Notes under the pieces: generated by a model
The model's input: only the letters and a program-made list of their open reading frames with translations
Told to the model about the DNA's origin: nothing
Databases searched by the model: none
Shown here: positions 8,872 to 18,604 of the stretch, piece by piece
How positions within the stretch are numbered: position 1 is the first letter of the stretch
How the letters are laid out: every line of letters starts with the position of its first letter
From: Niastella koreensis GR20-10
GTDB taxonomy: Bacteria; Bacteroidota; Bacteroidia; Chitinophagales; Chitinophagaceae
DNA: 64,000 bases
NCBI RefSeq assembly: GCF_000246855.1
Contig: NC_016609.1
Location: 5,220,744-5,284,743 of the forward strand
Reading direction: 5' to 3'
Translations under genes and position numbers: made by a program

Positions 8872-11800
8872 ATGATTGCGATTCGGAAATTCTGTATCCT
8901 GCTATTCATCCTATGGTTATGTGCCCCTTATGAATCGGCAGCCCAACAAAAAAGGATTTTCGGCAAGGTTTTCAACACATCCAATTTACCTATGCCGGGA
9001 GTCAACATCCAATTAAAAGGGACCAACATTGGAACCTTTACCGACACCAAGGGCGTTTTTACCCTTACCATTCCCGATAACAAACAAGCTGTTATTGTAG
9101 TATCTGCCGTGGGTTACAATACCCAGGAGGTTGATGTTACCAACAACAATGGCGAAGTGACCGTTTCTTTAACGGAACAGGTTGCCCAGCTCAGTGACGT
9201 GGTGGTGGTTGGTTATGGTACCGCCCGTAAAAAAGACCTTACCGGTTCTGTAGGATCTGTAGGGTTGGCGAGTACCGACAAAACACCCGTATTTGGAACC
9301 GGCCAGTTAATGCAGGGCCGGGTAGCGGGCGTTCAGGTAACCCAAACCAATGCGCAGCCGGGTTCATCTTTCACCGTGCGCATCCGCGGTACCAACTCTA
9401 TTTCCATGAGCAGCGATCCGCTGTATGTAATTGATGGTTATGCCGGCGCCGATATTGCCGCATTAAACCCCAACGACATTGTTTCGATTGATGTATTAAA
9501 AGACGCATCGGCCACCGCCATTTACGGTAGCCGGGGCGCTAACGGCGTGGTAATGATCACTACCCGCAGAGGATCGGCGGGCAGAAAATCCGTTACAGTA
9601 GATGCTTACACCGGGTTTCAGCAGGTTGCTCACAAGCTCGACATGATGAATGCCAAGCAGTACGCCGAATTCATGAACGAAACGTATGCCAACTTAAACC
9701 CTACCATCACAACCAGACCTTTCAGCCAGGCACAGATAGATACGCTGGGTAAAGGCACCGACTGGCAGGATGAGCTGTTCCGTAATGCCAAGATGTCGAA
9801 TTTCAACGTAGGCTTTTCAGGTGGAAATGCAGATAGCCGTTATTATCTCAGCATGAACTATTTTACCCAGGATGGCGTTATCATCAACTCCAACTACAAA
9901 CGTGGTAACCTGCGGTTTAACCTGGATAGTAAAGTGAGCGAAAAGATCAAAATAGGTTTGAGTTCACAGCTTTCGTACGACAATCAGTTACGGGCCAACG
10001 TAAACACGACTGGTGGCAGCACCGGCGGTACCCTGCTCGATGCCTTGTTATTCAACCCGGGCATACCTGTATATGACAATACCGGCGCCTTTACTTATCA
10101 AAACGGCCCCAATAATTATTCTATCATAGCCGGTAACCCCGTAGCAGCTGCTATGCTTAACAGCGATAAAGCGAAGAACACCCGCCTGTTTGCGAATTTC
10201 TTTGCTGAATACGAGCCAATCAAAGGCTTGAAGATCCGCAGCAGCTTTGGTGGTGAATACCGTAACTACCGCAATGATGTGTTCCGCCCCAGTACCACTT
10301 ACCTGGGTACATTGAACGGAGGTGGGTATGCACAGATAGTAACCAACAATAACTACAACTGGCTGAACGAAAACACCATCACTTACGATAAAGCTTTTAA
10401 TAAAAACAATGCGCTTAATTTAGTAGGTGGTTTTACCTACCAGGAATTTAAGAACAGCTCTGTAACTTCTACAGTAACCGGTTTGTCGACCAATAACCTG
10501 GCAACAGACAACCTGGGTATTGGTGGCGCAACAGACGGGTCAAATACCTCATTAAATACATTGGCTTCGTTCCTGGGCCGCGCCAATTACCGGCTAATGG
10601 ATAAATACCTGTTCACAGTTACCTTCCGGGCAGATGCTTCTTCCCGTTTTGGCGCCAATAACAAATGGGGTTATTTTCCTTCCGGCGCCTTCGCGTGGCG
10701 GGTGAAAGAGGAGAACTTCCTGAAAGATGTGAATGCCATCAGCGACCTGAAATTCAGGGCAAGTTATGGCCTTACCGGTAACCAGGAGATCCCCAACTAC
10801 CTGTCATTGAAACAATATACTTCCAATACTTACTGGCTGGGCCAGGCCCGGGTGAATGGATTCTCCCCCAACAACCTGCCTAATCCGGACCTGTCATGGG
10901 AAGCTACAAAAGCACTGGATCTTGGTTTCGACCTGGGCATTCTGGAAAACAGGGTACAATTCACGGCAGATTATTACCTGAAGAAAACAACCAAACTGTT
11001 GTACAATGTTTTGCTGCCTGTTACCTCAGGGTTTTCGAGCATAACCCAAAACCTGGGTAGTGTACAGAACCAGGGTATTGAGTTAGGAATCAATACCATC
11101 AATATTGATAAGAAAGATCTTAAATGGACCACCGCTTTCAATATCTCTGCTAACCGCAACAAGGTGCTTAGCCTGGGCCCCTATAACTCTCAATTTACCG
11201 GTAACGTAAGTACGAACCTGTTCCCCGGCGGAAAAACATTCTCTTCCCTCCTGCAGGTTGGAAAACCGATCGGTGAATTCTATGGTTATGAATTTGGCGG
11301 CATCTGGCAAACGCAGGACCAGATCAATAAGAGTGGCACCAAACAAAAAGTAAAACCAGGCGATCCCATTTATAAGGACCTCAACGGCGACAGCGCGCTT
11401 GATGGTACAAACGACAGAACGGTCATTGGCCACGCACTCCCGAAATTCACATATGGTTTTACCAGCAACCTTACCGTTGGGCGGTTTAACCTGTTTGTGC
11501 TGATCCAGGGTGTACAGGGTGTTAACATCCTCAATGAAAACAAGATTGAAATGGAAGCCGGTAATGCGTATGCCAACAAATTCGCTTACGTATATACTGA
11601 TTCATGGCGCGGAGAAGGCACCAGCAACACGTTGCCAAGCGCGGGTAATACCCTCCGTCGTACATTGGGCGTAACCAGCGATATGATCGAGGATGGCAGC
11701 TATATGCGCTTCAAGACCATTACGCTCAGCTATGATCTGCCACTGCCCAAACTGAGCAATGTATTCAAATCAGCCAACATTTACGCAACTGCACAGAACC

Positions 11801-11946
11801 TGATCACGATTACCAGTTATTCAGGTTACGATCCCGAAGTGAATTCCTATTCAAACACACAGGGTAATTACACGTCGCTGAATGTTGACTATAACCCCTA
11901 TCCGAACATCAAAACCTATACGTTAGGGGTTAAACTCGGTTTCTAA
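8872..11946 (+). CDS. SusC/RagA family TonB-linked outer membrane transporter (no STN domain)
   Basis: A 1024-residue transporter. It has a signal peptide (1-25, 'LLFILWLCAPYESAAQ') and a carboxypeptidase-regulatory-like domain (about 28-105, 'GVNIQLKGTNIGTFTD'). The linker 'LSDVVVVGYGTARKKDLTG' leads into the plug ('PLYVIDGYAG', 'VLKDASATAIYGSRGANGVV'), followed by the beta barrel. It lacks an STN domain, so it is not expected to signal through FecR, and no sigma/FecR pair is attached. A SusD gene follows after 39 bp. The substrate is not evident because no hydrolase is encoded with the pair. Control may come from the candidate operator upstream. Confidence 0.95.
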   Translation: MIAIRKFCILLFILWLCAPYESAAQQKRIFGKVFNTSNLPMPGVNIQLKGTNIGTFTDTKGVFTLTIPDNKQAVIVVSAVGYNTQEVDVTNNNGEVTVSLTEQVAQLSDVVVVGYGTARKKDLTGSVGSVGLASTDKTPVFGTGQLMQGRVAGVQVTQTNAQPGSSFTVRIRGTNSISMSSDPLYVIDGYAGADIAALNPNDIVSIDVLKDASATAIYGSRGANGVVMITTRRGSAGRKSVTVDAYTGFQQVAHKLDMMNAKQYAEFMNETYANLNPTITTRPFSQAQIDTLGKGTDWQDELFRNAKMSNFNVGFSGGNADSRYYLSMNYFTQDGVIINSNYKRGNLRFNLDSKVSEKIKIGLSSQLSYDNQLRANVNTTGGSTGGTLLDALLFNPGIPVYDNTGAFTYQNGPNNYSIIAGNPVAAAMLNSDKAKNTRLFANFFAEYEPIKGLKIRSSFGGEYRNYRNDVFRPSTTYLGTLNGGGYAQIVTNNNYNWLNENTITYDKAFNKNNALNLVGGFTYQEFKNSSVTSTVTGLSTNNLATDNLGIGGATDGSNTSLNTLASFLGRANYRLMDKYLFTVTFRADASSRFGANNKWGYFPSGAFAWRVKEENFLKDVNAISDLKFRASYGLTGNQEIPNYLSLKQYTSNTYWLGQARVNGFSPNNLPNPDLSWEATKALDLGFDLGILENRVQFTADYYLKKTTKLLYNVLLPVTSGFSSITQNLGSVQNQGIELGINTINIDKKDLKWTTAFNISANRNKVLSLGPYNSQFTGNVSTNLFPGGKTFSSLLQVGKPIGEFYGYEFGGIWQTQDQINKSGTKQKVKPGDPIYKDLNGDSALDGTNDRTVIGHALPKFTYGFTSNLTVGRFNLFVLIQGVQGVNILNENKIEMEAGNAYANKFAYVYTDSWRGEGTSNTLPSAGNTLRRTLGVTSDMIEDGSYMRFKTITLSYDLPLPKLSNVFKSANIYATAQNLITITSYSGYDPEVNSYSNTQGNYTSLNVDYNPYPNIKTYTLGVKLGF

Positions 11947-11985
11947 TTCAGGCAGATCGTATTGCATACCAGTAAAAGAACAATT

Positions 11986-13455
11986 ATGAAAAAAAGTATT
12001 TTCTATATAGCGGGAGCCTGCCTTATGTTGATGGCTTCCTGTAAAAAAGAACTAAAAGAAAAACCTTACAGTTTTCTTACACCGGATAATTACTATACCA
12101 ACGCTACCGATGCTCAGACAGCCGTCAATGGCATCTTCAACGTACTGCAGCAACAACCATCCTACCAACGCACGGTATGGCTTATTGGGGAATTACCAGC
12201 CGATAACCTGATGCCCATCCCCACCACAACCAGCGAGCGTCTTGAATTGAGTAATTTCAACTGGACACCGGGTAATGGGGAGATCCTCAACTGGTGGCAA
12301 ACATCCTACCAGGCCATCAGCCGGGCCAATGATGTGATCCTGTATGTTCCGGCAATCAAGATGGATACTACTCTGCGCAATCATCTTGTAGGTAACGCCC
12401 GGTTTTTACGCGCCTTGTGTTATTTTGACCTGGTAAGGAATTTTGGCGATATACCATTACTGTTACGTCCTATTTTAACAGCATCCGACACCCTGCTGTT
12501 CCCCAGCAGAACGGCGGCGTCTGAAGTATACAAGGCAATTATCAATGACCTGAAATTTGCTGAAACCAATTGCTTTGCAGAAAGCAAGATCACCAAGACC
12601 TATTCAACCCTTAAAGGGATGGCAAGTTCAGGCGCTGCCGCTACCCTGTTAGCCAAGGTATACCTGCAAAGAGGCAGCACAACTTTCGCCGATGCGCAGG
12701 ATAACCAGAATGCCCTGGCAGAACTGAACAAGGTGATCGCGTCCAAAGAGTATTCATTGTTCCCCAACTATTCCGATGTGTTTGACAATGCCAAGAAAAA
12801 CGGCACGGAACATATCTTCTCTATTCAGTTTGGCCCTGGTAACAATGGTGCTGGTTCCAACATCATTTTGCGGATGCTCTATCCATCCAATTTAGGTGGC
12901 GCTGGTCCTTTTGTGGCAGATAGCAATTTCTTCAAGACCGGTTATTCCGCAGACGATATCATTCGCAGAAAATGGAATATGGCAGATACTGTAGGCACGC
13001 AAAGAGTATGGCCTCCGTTTATTTACAAATACCGCGATCCGGCCTACGCAAGTGGCAGTAACAACTCAAACGTAAACTGGATCGTACTTCGTTATGCCGA
13101 TGTACTATTAATGCAGTCTGAAGCACTCAACAATATCGATGCAACCGACATCACTAAATTCAATGGGGTGAATGCAATAAGAGCAAGAGCAGGTTTAACA
13201 GTTGCCAGCCAATTGAACTTTACCAATACAGTATCACAGAATGATTTTATCGACAGCCTGGTGAAAGACAGAGCGCGTGAGCTGTTTGTAGAAGGACATC
13301 GCAAATACGACCTCATCCGGTTAAAACGGTACAAACAGGTAATGGCTGCCTCCAGGGGCATCACAGTGCCTGATTACCGGTTCCTGTTACCCATTCCGCA
13401 AACCGAACGGGATGTGAACAAGAACCTGAGTCAGAATGATGGCTATCCTAAGTAG
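11986..13455 (+). CDS. SusD/RagB family outer membrane lipoprotein
   Basis: A 489-residue partner of the preceding SusC. The ATG at 11986 is chosen over a TTG at 11962 because it gives a clean lipoprotein signal, 'MKKSIFYIAGACLMLMASC' with Cys19. The body shows SusD features: 'YTNATDAQTAVNGIFNVLQQ' near the N-terminus, 'ARFLRALCYFDLVRNFGDIP' in the TPR region and 'ARELFVEGHRKYDLIRLKR' near the end. It ends just before a strong terminator at 13479-13508, so the SusCD pair forms a two-gene operon. Confidence 0.93.
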   Translation: MKKSIFYIAGACLMLMASCKKELKEKPYSFLTPDNYYTNATDAQTAVNGIFNVLQQQPSYQRTVWLIGELPADNLMPIPTTTSERLELSNFNWTPGNGEILNWWQTSYQAISRANDVILYVPAIKMDTTLRNHLVGNARFLRALCYFDLVRNFGDIPLLLRPILTASDTLLFPSRTAASEVYKAIINDLKFAETNCFAESKITKTYSTLKGMASSGAAATLLAKVYLQRGSTTFADAQDNQNALAELNKVIASKEYSLFPNYSDVFDNAKKNGTEHIFSIQFGPGNNGAGSNIILRMLYPSNLGGAGPFVADSNFFKTGYSADDIIRRKWNMADTVGTQRVWPPFIYKYRDPAYASGSNNSNVNWIVLRYADVLLMQSEALNNIDATDITKFNGVNAIRARAGLTVASQLNFTNTVSQNDFIDSLVKDRARELFVEGHRKYDLIRLKRYKQVMAASRGITVPDYRFLLPIPQTERDVNKNLSQNDGYPK

Positions 13456-13478
13456 ATGATAAAGGTTACGCAAACCAG

Positions 13479-13508
13479 GCCCTCCCGATGCATCGGGAGG
13501 GCTTTTTT
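13479..13508 (+). terminator. Rho-independent terminator after the SusCD pair
   Basis: A perfect inverted repeat, arms GCCCTCCCGATG and CATCGGGAGGGC (13479-13502), is followed by six T residues. It lies 24 bp after the SusD stop and 12 bp before the convergent response regulator stop. Confidence 0.9.
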
Positions 13509-13519
13509 CTGCTCATCGT

Positions 13520-13906
13520 TCAATCATTAAAATAAGTATTTGCTATCTTTTGAATGAGGGTTTCCGTCAAAGGCTTTTCAATGTATTCCACTACGGCATT
13601 ATAAGTAAATGCTTTTTTCTTATCTTCTGCTCTCAGGGAAGAGGTCAGCATTACTATTTTTACCTGTTTGCAGGTATTCATCCGGGTAAAATTGTCCAGA
13701 AAATCAAAGCCATCCATCCTCGGCATGCGGATATCGAGGAAAATAATATCCGGACAATTGTTTTGTTGGATCCATTCACAGGCAACCAATCCATCACTGG
13801 CCACGGCTATTTCGCCGGCTATAGCCAGGTTCTTAAAGGCCAGGCTTGCCAGAAAGTTGGTGGCATCATCATCATCTACCAGTAAAACTTTATTAAAATG
13901 TGCCAT
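13520..13906 (-). CDS. Stand-alone response regulator (CheY-like receiver)
   Basis: A 128-residue receiver with no output domain. The acidic cluster is 'VDDDD' (residues 10-14), the phospho-acceptor Asp58 in 'IIFLDIRMPRMDG', the switch Ser/Thr in 'VMLTSS' and the conserved Lys in 'IEKPLT'. Its start overlaps the end of the histidine kinase gene by 14 bp, so the kinase is its likely phosphodonor. It is clearly paralogous to the regulator at 18200-18604 that opens the same operon: both share 'KVVMLTSS'-like and 'VIEYLEKPLT'-like blocks. Output is presumably by protein contact or as a phosphate sink. Confidence 0.92.
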   Translation of the reverse strand: MAHFNKVLLVDDDDATNFLASLAFKNLAIAGEIAVASDGLVACEWIQQNNCPDIIFLDIRMPRMDGFDFLDNFTRMNTCKQVKIVMLTSSLRAEDKKKAFTYNAVVEYIEKPLTETLIQKIANTYFND

Positions 13907-15314
13907 TAGCCAGGTATATTTTAAATATTGTTCCTTTGTTCACCTCGCTTTCGATATAAATTCTTCCACCATACGACTCTACTATTGAATAGATCATATG
14001 CAATCCTATTCCTGAACCTTCAACATGTGTATGAAACCGCTGAAACAGTCCATATAATTTATCTTTATAAAGGTTCATATCTATTCCTATACCCTGGTCC
14101 TTTACTTCCAATACAACAAATTTATCTTCACAGTATGTTGTAATGTCAATTTTCGGCGGATGGCTGTTCTGTTTATATTTAATGGCGTTGGTAAGCAGGT
14201 TTTGAAAAATACTTTTGAGATGAACGGCCGGGTAATATATAAACCTGCACTTAGTGAAATCTGCCAGTATAATTGCCCCGGAAGATGTTATCATATCATA
14301 GATCCTCAATTTAACTTCCTCCAATGCTTCTATCAGGTTTATCTTTTCCCGTTCCACTTTCAATGTTTTACGGAAGGCTATAATTTCATTGAGCGCATTG
14401 ATCGTTTTCTGCATTTGCCGGGCAGAATTGACAGCCAGCTCAAAAAGATGTTGTTTGCCGGGTTGTATGGCTTCTTTTTGTTGTATGAGGGTTAACATGC
14501 CAATTAAACTGGTAATAGGTGATTTCATATCGTGTGAACTAATATAGGCAAACTCTTCCAGCTCTTTATTGGTGCGTTCAAGACTTAAAGAGTAGGTTTT
14601 TAAGGCCTCATTGTTTTCTTTAAGGTACCTGTTCATGTTTTCAATTTGCTCGAGCATTTTATTAAACCCACCCGATAAAATCCCTATTTCATCATTACCG
14701 GCGCCCTTCACACGCAGCGCATAATTACCTGTACTTGCAATCTCTTTTGTTTTTGAAACCAGCGTTAGCAGGCGGTGAACGATGGAACGCTGCAAAAAAG
14801 CTGAAAGAAGAAGGGCGGTTATTAGGGCAGTCAGTAAAACAAATACCGTCACTTTTATATAACTGGCAATAATTTTATCCAGTTCATTTAACTCGCCATA
14901 TAGCACTACGGTTCCCATAAATTCCTTTTCCTGGTAAAACTTATACCTTACCACCAGCAGCTTTCCATCGTCGGCAGCCATTATATCCTTTTCAGTTCCC
15001 GGCTGTTCCCTGGCATACCTGGCAAATAGTTTTCCGTTTTTATCGAGCACAACAGCCTGGGTAATATCAGGCTCCTTATTTAATTTCATCAGTATTTGGG
15101 TAGCGGCGTCCTGGTCCAGGAAAACCACGGTAGACGCTGCATTTTCGCCTACAATCCTTGCCAGGGAATACATTTTACGCCTGGCTTCATCCTTAAAAGT
15201 TTTAATATCATTTAAAACAAAGAAAATACAACATACCAGCACTACAATGAATGCGGTAGCTGTTTGAATAATGATCAGCTTGTTTCTTATTGATAAATTT
15301 CTAAAAGCAATCAT
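13893..15314 (-). CDS. Membrane sensor histidine kinase with HAMP domain
   Basis: A 473-residue kinase. TM1 spans about 13-35 and a short periplasmic sensor (about 37-150, CHASE8-like by its length and 'REQPGTEKDIM'-type loop) follows. TM2 is at about 153-173 and HAMP at 174-225, with a coiled stretch to 250. In the HisKA domain His261 sits in 'SSHDMKSPITS'. The ATPase domain has the N box 'NLLTNAIKYK' (about 373-382), G1 'DQGIGID' (406-412) and G2 'GSGIGL' (433-438). All catalytic motifs are intact. It starts one base after the YfiR gene stop. The receptor-YfiR-kinase order suggests a signal passing from the outer membrane through the periplasm to this kinase. Confidence 0.93.
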   Translation of the reverse strand: MIAFRNLSIRNKLIIIQTATAFIVVLVCCIFFVLNDIKTFKDEARRKMYSLARIVGENAASTVVFLDQDAATQILMKLNKEPDITQAVVLDKNGKLFARYAREQPGTEKDIMAADDGKLLVVRYKFYQEKEFMGTVVLYGELNELDKIIASYIKVTVFVLLTALITALLLSAFLQRSIVHRLLTLVSKTKEIASTGNYALRVKGAGNDEIGILSGGFNKMLEQIENMNRYLKENNEALKTYSLSLERTNKELEEFAYISSHDMKSPITSLIGMLTLIQQKEAIQPGKQHLFELAVNSARQMQKTINALNEIIAFRKTLKVEREKINLIEALEEVKLRIYDMITSSGAIILADFTKCRFIYYPAVHLKSIFQNLLTNAIKYKQNSHPPKIDITTYCEDKFVVLEVKDQGIGIDMNLYKDKLYGLFQRFHTHVEGSGIGLHMIYSIVESYGGRIYIESEVNKGTIFKIYLANGTF

Positions 15315-15315
15315 A

Positions 15316-15843
15316 TCACTTTATAATAATAGCCAGTTTCAATAACTGTGAGCTGGCGGTTAAACCAGCTGAATTTATGGCTCTTACATTGGCCTCAAAC
15401 TTCAGCTTACGGTTAATGATAACAAAATTGATAGCTGTTCCCAATTCTGCATATCCATTCTGCTCGCTGATAACAAGCATTCCTTTCCCGGAAGTTTTCG
15501 TTAAAATGTCATCCAGCGCCACACCAGCGCTCTGGGAAATAAAAAGTATATGGCAAAAGCTGATATCGGCAGGTTTATTGAATCGCTTAATGGCTATTTT
15601 TTTATTATCGACCCTCTCTGTTTTTACAATCTCACCAAGCGGATCGTCAATAGGTGATGATCCAATAATACCTATAATAAATTCATTTTCGCCAGCTTCC
15701 GCTTTCCATTCTATATACCTGGTAAAATTATAAATAAACGCAGCTTTAAGGTTGTACTCACTTGCCCTGTCTTTTTGCGCCCAAATGGAAAAAGAACATA
15801 CAGTAAAAAACAGGATCGTTGTAATCGGCCGGAAGTTTCTCAT
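15316..15843 (-). CDS. YfiR family periplasmic protein (DUF4154)
   Basis: A 175-residue exported protein. The ATG at 15843 is preferred over one at 15873 because it begins a standard signal peptide, 'MRNFRPITTILFFTVCSFSI'. The 'YNLKAAFIYNFTRYIEW' start, 'SFCHILFISQSA' middle and 'AINFVIINRKLKFEANVRAI' end are characteristic of the YfiR/DUF4154 family. In Pseudomonas, YfiR is a periplasmic repressor of the diguanylate cyclase YfiN. Here the downstream membrane partner is a histidine kinase instead, so it probably senses or relays a periplasmic signal to that kinase. That relay is inference. Confidence 0.88.
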   Translation of the reverse strand: MRNFRPITTILFFTVCSFSIWAQKDRASEYNLKAAFIYNFTRYIEWKAEAGENEFIIGIIGSSPIDDPLGEIVKTERVDNKKIAIKRFNKPADISFCHILFISQSAGVALDDILTKTSGKGMLVISEQNGYAELGTAINFVIINRKLKFEANVRAINSAGLTASSQLLKLAIIIK

Positions 15844-15876
15844 GGTTATTGCTTTACTATTATCCGATAGCATAAA

Positions 15877-18078
15877 TCAAAATTCAAAACTGGCGCCCCC
15901 AAACACCATCAATGCCGGCGCATCGGCCCGGTAAAACTCTCGTTCCCTGTTGTTAAAACAGTTTCTTCCACTCAGGGAGAGGGTGATCTTTTTAGTAATC
16001 GCATACCTCACCGCTGCATTCAACATTACTTTCCCTTTAATATGTTCAACACCCCGCTCACCATCATTATAAGTGAGGTTACTGCTTTCCAACTGGGTTT
16101 GGTCGCTATAAAACCATGGACTGAGATTGATATTTAACCGGTCACCGGCTTTCCAGTTAATGTAAGCGCCTCCGTAACAGGCAGGAGTAGCCCGGTGTTT
16201 TATTTTTGTTCCCATGCCTGAATAAATATTGTACGTGGCCGGATCATTGTTATTGGATGGAAGGGGTGGCGCATCCGGTGAATTGGCATATTGAGAATAA
16301 TCATACAACATGGTCTTTTGCAGGGTAACAAATGGCTTGAACTGCCAGTCGCCGGCAATAAAATTAACGGACAAAGTACCACCCCATTGTTTGGCGTACA
16401 CCGTCAAATTGTTCAAATCAGCCAATCCCTGGAATGCGAGCGGCCCGGTAGGGTTAAATGTTCCGCTTTCAAAAATAGTGTAGGAGAAATTACGTGTTTT
16501 GGTGGTGAATAATTCCAGATCAACTCCCAGGTTATCTGTGGGCTGCACCCTGTATCCTGCTTCAAACAGGGTGGAGGTAAGCAGTTTTATATTTTTGTTT
16601 CCCCGAACTTCAAGCAAATAGGTCCTGCCACCCAGGGGGCCTGTGATATCGAGGTTGGAAAACAGATCAATGATAAGCGGGGTCCTATAGGCCTTTGATT
16701 GTACAAAGCGCACCAGGTTGCGGTCATTGATCTTATAAGTGGCAGCCAGCTGCCAGGAATAATAGAACCTGTCGGGATAGTTGAATTTATCAGCCCTGGC
16801 CCCGCCAACCAGGCGAAGCCGTTGATCAAACAATTTATAATCGGCCCGCAGGGAAAAAGCATTGGTTACAGATTCGGCCCGCCCACTCCATAGGCCTTCT
16901 TTTATAGCGGTGTTTACATATTTACTGTCATCATAAATAGCCTGCCGGTAAATAAGGCCAGGGGTGACACTTAAATTTTTTATTGGTACGATTTTATATT
17001 CAACAAGGGCATCGAATGTATTATAATGCCATCTCCACCTGTCAAACCCTAACAAGGGAAATTGAGTTCCGTCCACATAGCACAGCTGAACCAGCCAGTT
17101 ATTAATATCACCTTTTATATTCGCGTACCGGGTATCAGCTTTGGCAGTACTTAAATAAGCCGAATAGCTATCTGTTGCAAATTCTTTCTGCACCTCCGAA
17201 TGCTGGATGCCAAATGCTGCCGAAAAACGGATATTTTCTGCCGGATCGTAATTGACAAATCCGTTAGCGCCATACTTACGCATGGCCAGGTCCGGGTTTG
17301 GGTATCTTTCATTTATATTGGCGGGGCCCAGCGGATTTCTTTTTACAGCAGTAACCGAATCGAGGGGTACATATTGCTGGGCAGGTTCGTCATAATAAGT
17401 ACTTTGGGTCCTGTTCCTGTTTTGAAAATTACCTGATAATACGGCGCTTATTTTGCCCTGGTTGTATCCCAGCGAAGTGTTTGTACTGACCGAATTATAA
17501 CTACCGGCCAATGCATTGGCAACCGCATACAACCCTTCTTTCAATGCTTTGCGGGTAATAATATTAATCACTCCTGAAACAGCATTGGGCCCATATAAAG
17601 CGGCAGAAGGCCCTCTGACCACTTCAATTTTCTCCACATCATTGAGATCGATGGGCAGGGTTTCCCAGAAGGTGCCGCCATGTAAATAATTATATACCGG
17701 ATAGTTATCGATCATTACCAGCGCAGTAGAGCTGGTAAAGAATAAAAAACCTGCATTGGGCGGAATATTGTCGAGCCCCCTGATGTGAATATCATAATTG
17801 CCATTGGTTTGTTCCCGCACAATTACACCGGGCACCAGGCGTAATGCCTCCATGATGGATGTACAGCCCGATCGTTTTATCTCTTCTTTGGTCACCACCG
17901 AAGAAGAAAGCGGCGCGTCAAATGTTGATTCAGCAACTTTGGAGGCCGAATAGATCGGGATGTTCATTAAGTTTTCGATCGACAGGTGTAAAAGAGATGA
18001 TACAGAATCCTTTTTCTGGCCATTTACCTGAATGGAAACAGCATACATACATAATACAAAGGCAATAATTCTTTTCAT
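15877..18078 (-). CDS. TonB-dependent receptor of the signalling operon
   Basis: A 733-residue outer membrane receptor. The ATG at 18078 is chosen: it begins the signal peptide 'MKRIIAFVLCMYAVSIQVNG', whereas an in-frame upstream ATG at 18195 would add residues encoded by repeat DNA. A short segment ('SIENLMNIPIYSASKVAEST') precedes the plug ('SSSVVTKEEIKRSGCTSIME', 'VEKIEVVRGPSAALYGPNA') and a 22-strand-type barrel ending in Phe. It is not SusC-like and has no SusD. The YfiR gene starts 33 bp later. The 'IENLMNIPIYSASK' style is common in receptors coupled to YfiR/kinase pairs, so its main job may be sensing rather than bulk import. Confidence 0.9.
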   Translation of the reverse strand: MKRIIAFVLCMYAVSIQVNGQKKDSVSSLLHLSIENLMNIPIYSASKVAESTFDAPLSSSVVTKEEIKRSGCTSIMEALRLVPGVIVREQTNGNYDIHIRGLDNIPPNAGFLFFTSSTALVMIDNYPVYNYLHGGTFWETLPIDLNDVEKIEVVRGPSAALYGPNAVSGVINIITRKALKEGLYAVANALAGSYNSVSTNTSLGYNQGKISAVLSGNFQNRNRTQSTYYDEPAQQYVPLDSVTAVKRNPLGPANINERYPNPDLAMRKYGANGFVNYDPAENIRFSAAFGIQHSEVQKEFATDSYSAYLSTAKADTRYANIKGDINNWLVQLCYVDGTQFPLLGFDRWRWHYNTFDALVEYKIVPIKNLSVTPGLIYRQAIYDDSKYVNTAIKEGLWSGRAESVTNAFSLRADYKLFDQRLRLVGGARADKFNYPDRFYYSWQLAATYKINDRNLVRFVQSKAYRTPLIIDLFSNLDITGPLGGRTYLLEVRGNKNIKLLTSTLFEAGYRVQPTDNLGVDLELFTTKTRNFSYTIFESGTFNPTGPLAFQGLADLNNLTVYAKQWGGTLSVNFIAGDWQFKPFVTLQKTMLYDYSQYANSPDAPPLPSNNNDPATYNIYSGMGTKIKHRATPACYGGAYINWKAGDRLNINLSPWFYSDQTQLESSNLTYNDGERGVEHIKGKVMLNAAVRYAITKKITLSLSGRNCFNNREREFYRADAPALMVFGGASFEF

Positions 18079-18118
18079 AGAATACCCGTTACCGGTATTT
18101 TTCGGGTTGAAATGAAAT

Positions 18119-18193
18119 GGTGAGTGGTGAATGGTGAGCGGTGAGTGCGCTCGCGAAATTGCAGGTGTCCGAAAAATCGGAAACCCACTGACC
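18119..18193. repeat. Hairpin repeat inside the signalling operon
   Basis: 18149-18193 repeats 7852-7896 with one mismatch in the loop of the hairpin (TCCGA-aaaa-TCGGA). It is preceded by four 7-bp GTGAGTG-like words. It fills the gap between the first response regulator and the receptor gene, so it is probably transcribed inside the operon mRNA. Confidence 0.75.
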
Positions 18194-18199
18194 ACTCAC

Positions 18200-18604
18200 C
18201 TAATTAAGGTAGGTCGTTGCTATCATTTGCACCTTTTCGGAAGTCAATGGCTTTTCCAGGTATTCGATCACCGCCTTGTAGGAAAAGGCCCTCAATTTAT
18301 CTTCGGGCCGTACCGAACTGGTAAGCATAACGACCTTAATCTTTTTTTCGAGCGATAGCTTTTTTAATCTTTCTAAAAAATCAAAGCCATCTATTCCCGG
18401 CATTTTAATATCCAGGAAAATAACGTCGGCACAGTCCGATTGCCTGATCAACTCCAATGCCCTTAAACAGTTTTCAGCAGTCTCAAATTCGTTGGCTGCC
18501 TGCAGGCTTTCGAGCAATTCTTTTGAAAGATAATTAGCGGTGGCATCGTCATCTACCAATAATATTTTATTAATCGGCAGGAATTCAACAGGACGCTTAT
18601 TCAT
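18200..18604 (-). CDS. Stand-alone response regulator (CheY-like receiver), first gene of signalling operon
   Basis: A 134-residue single receiver domain. The acidic pocket is 'VDDDA' (about 17-21), the phospho-acceptor Asp65 lies in 'VIFLDIKMPGIDG', then 'VMLTSS' and the conserved Lys in 'LEKPLT'. There is no DNA-binding or enzymatic output domain. It is a paralogue of the regulator at 13520-13906. The two bracket the receptor, YfiR and kinase genes, which suggests a shared kinase with two receivers, for example one output and one phosphate sink. Its promoter should lie in 18605-18972. Confidence 0.92.
   Translation of the reverse strand: MNKRPVEFLPINKILLVDDDATANYLSKELLESLQAANEFETAENCLRALELIRQSDCADVIFLDIKMPGIDGFDFLERLKKLSLEKKIKVVMLTSSVRPEDKLRAFSYKAVIEYLEKPLTSEKVQMIATTYLN

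Noticed and set aside
18079-18195. N-terminal extension of the TonB-dependent receptor
   Set aside because: The extra 39 residues are encoded by the dispersed repeat and would precede the signal peptide.
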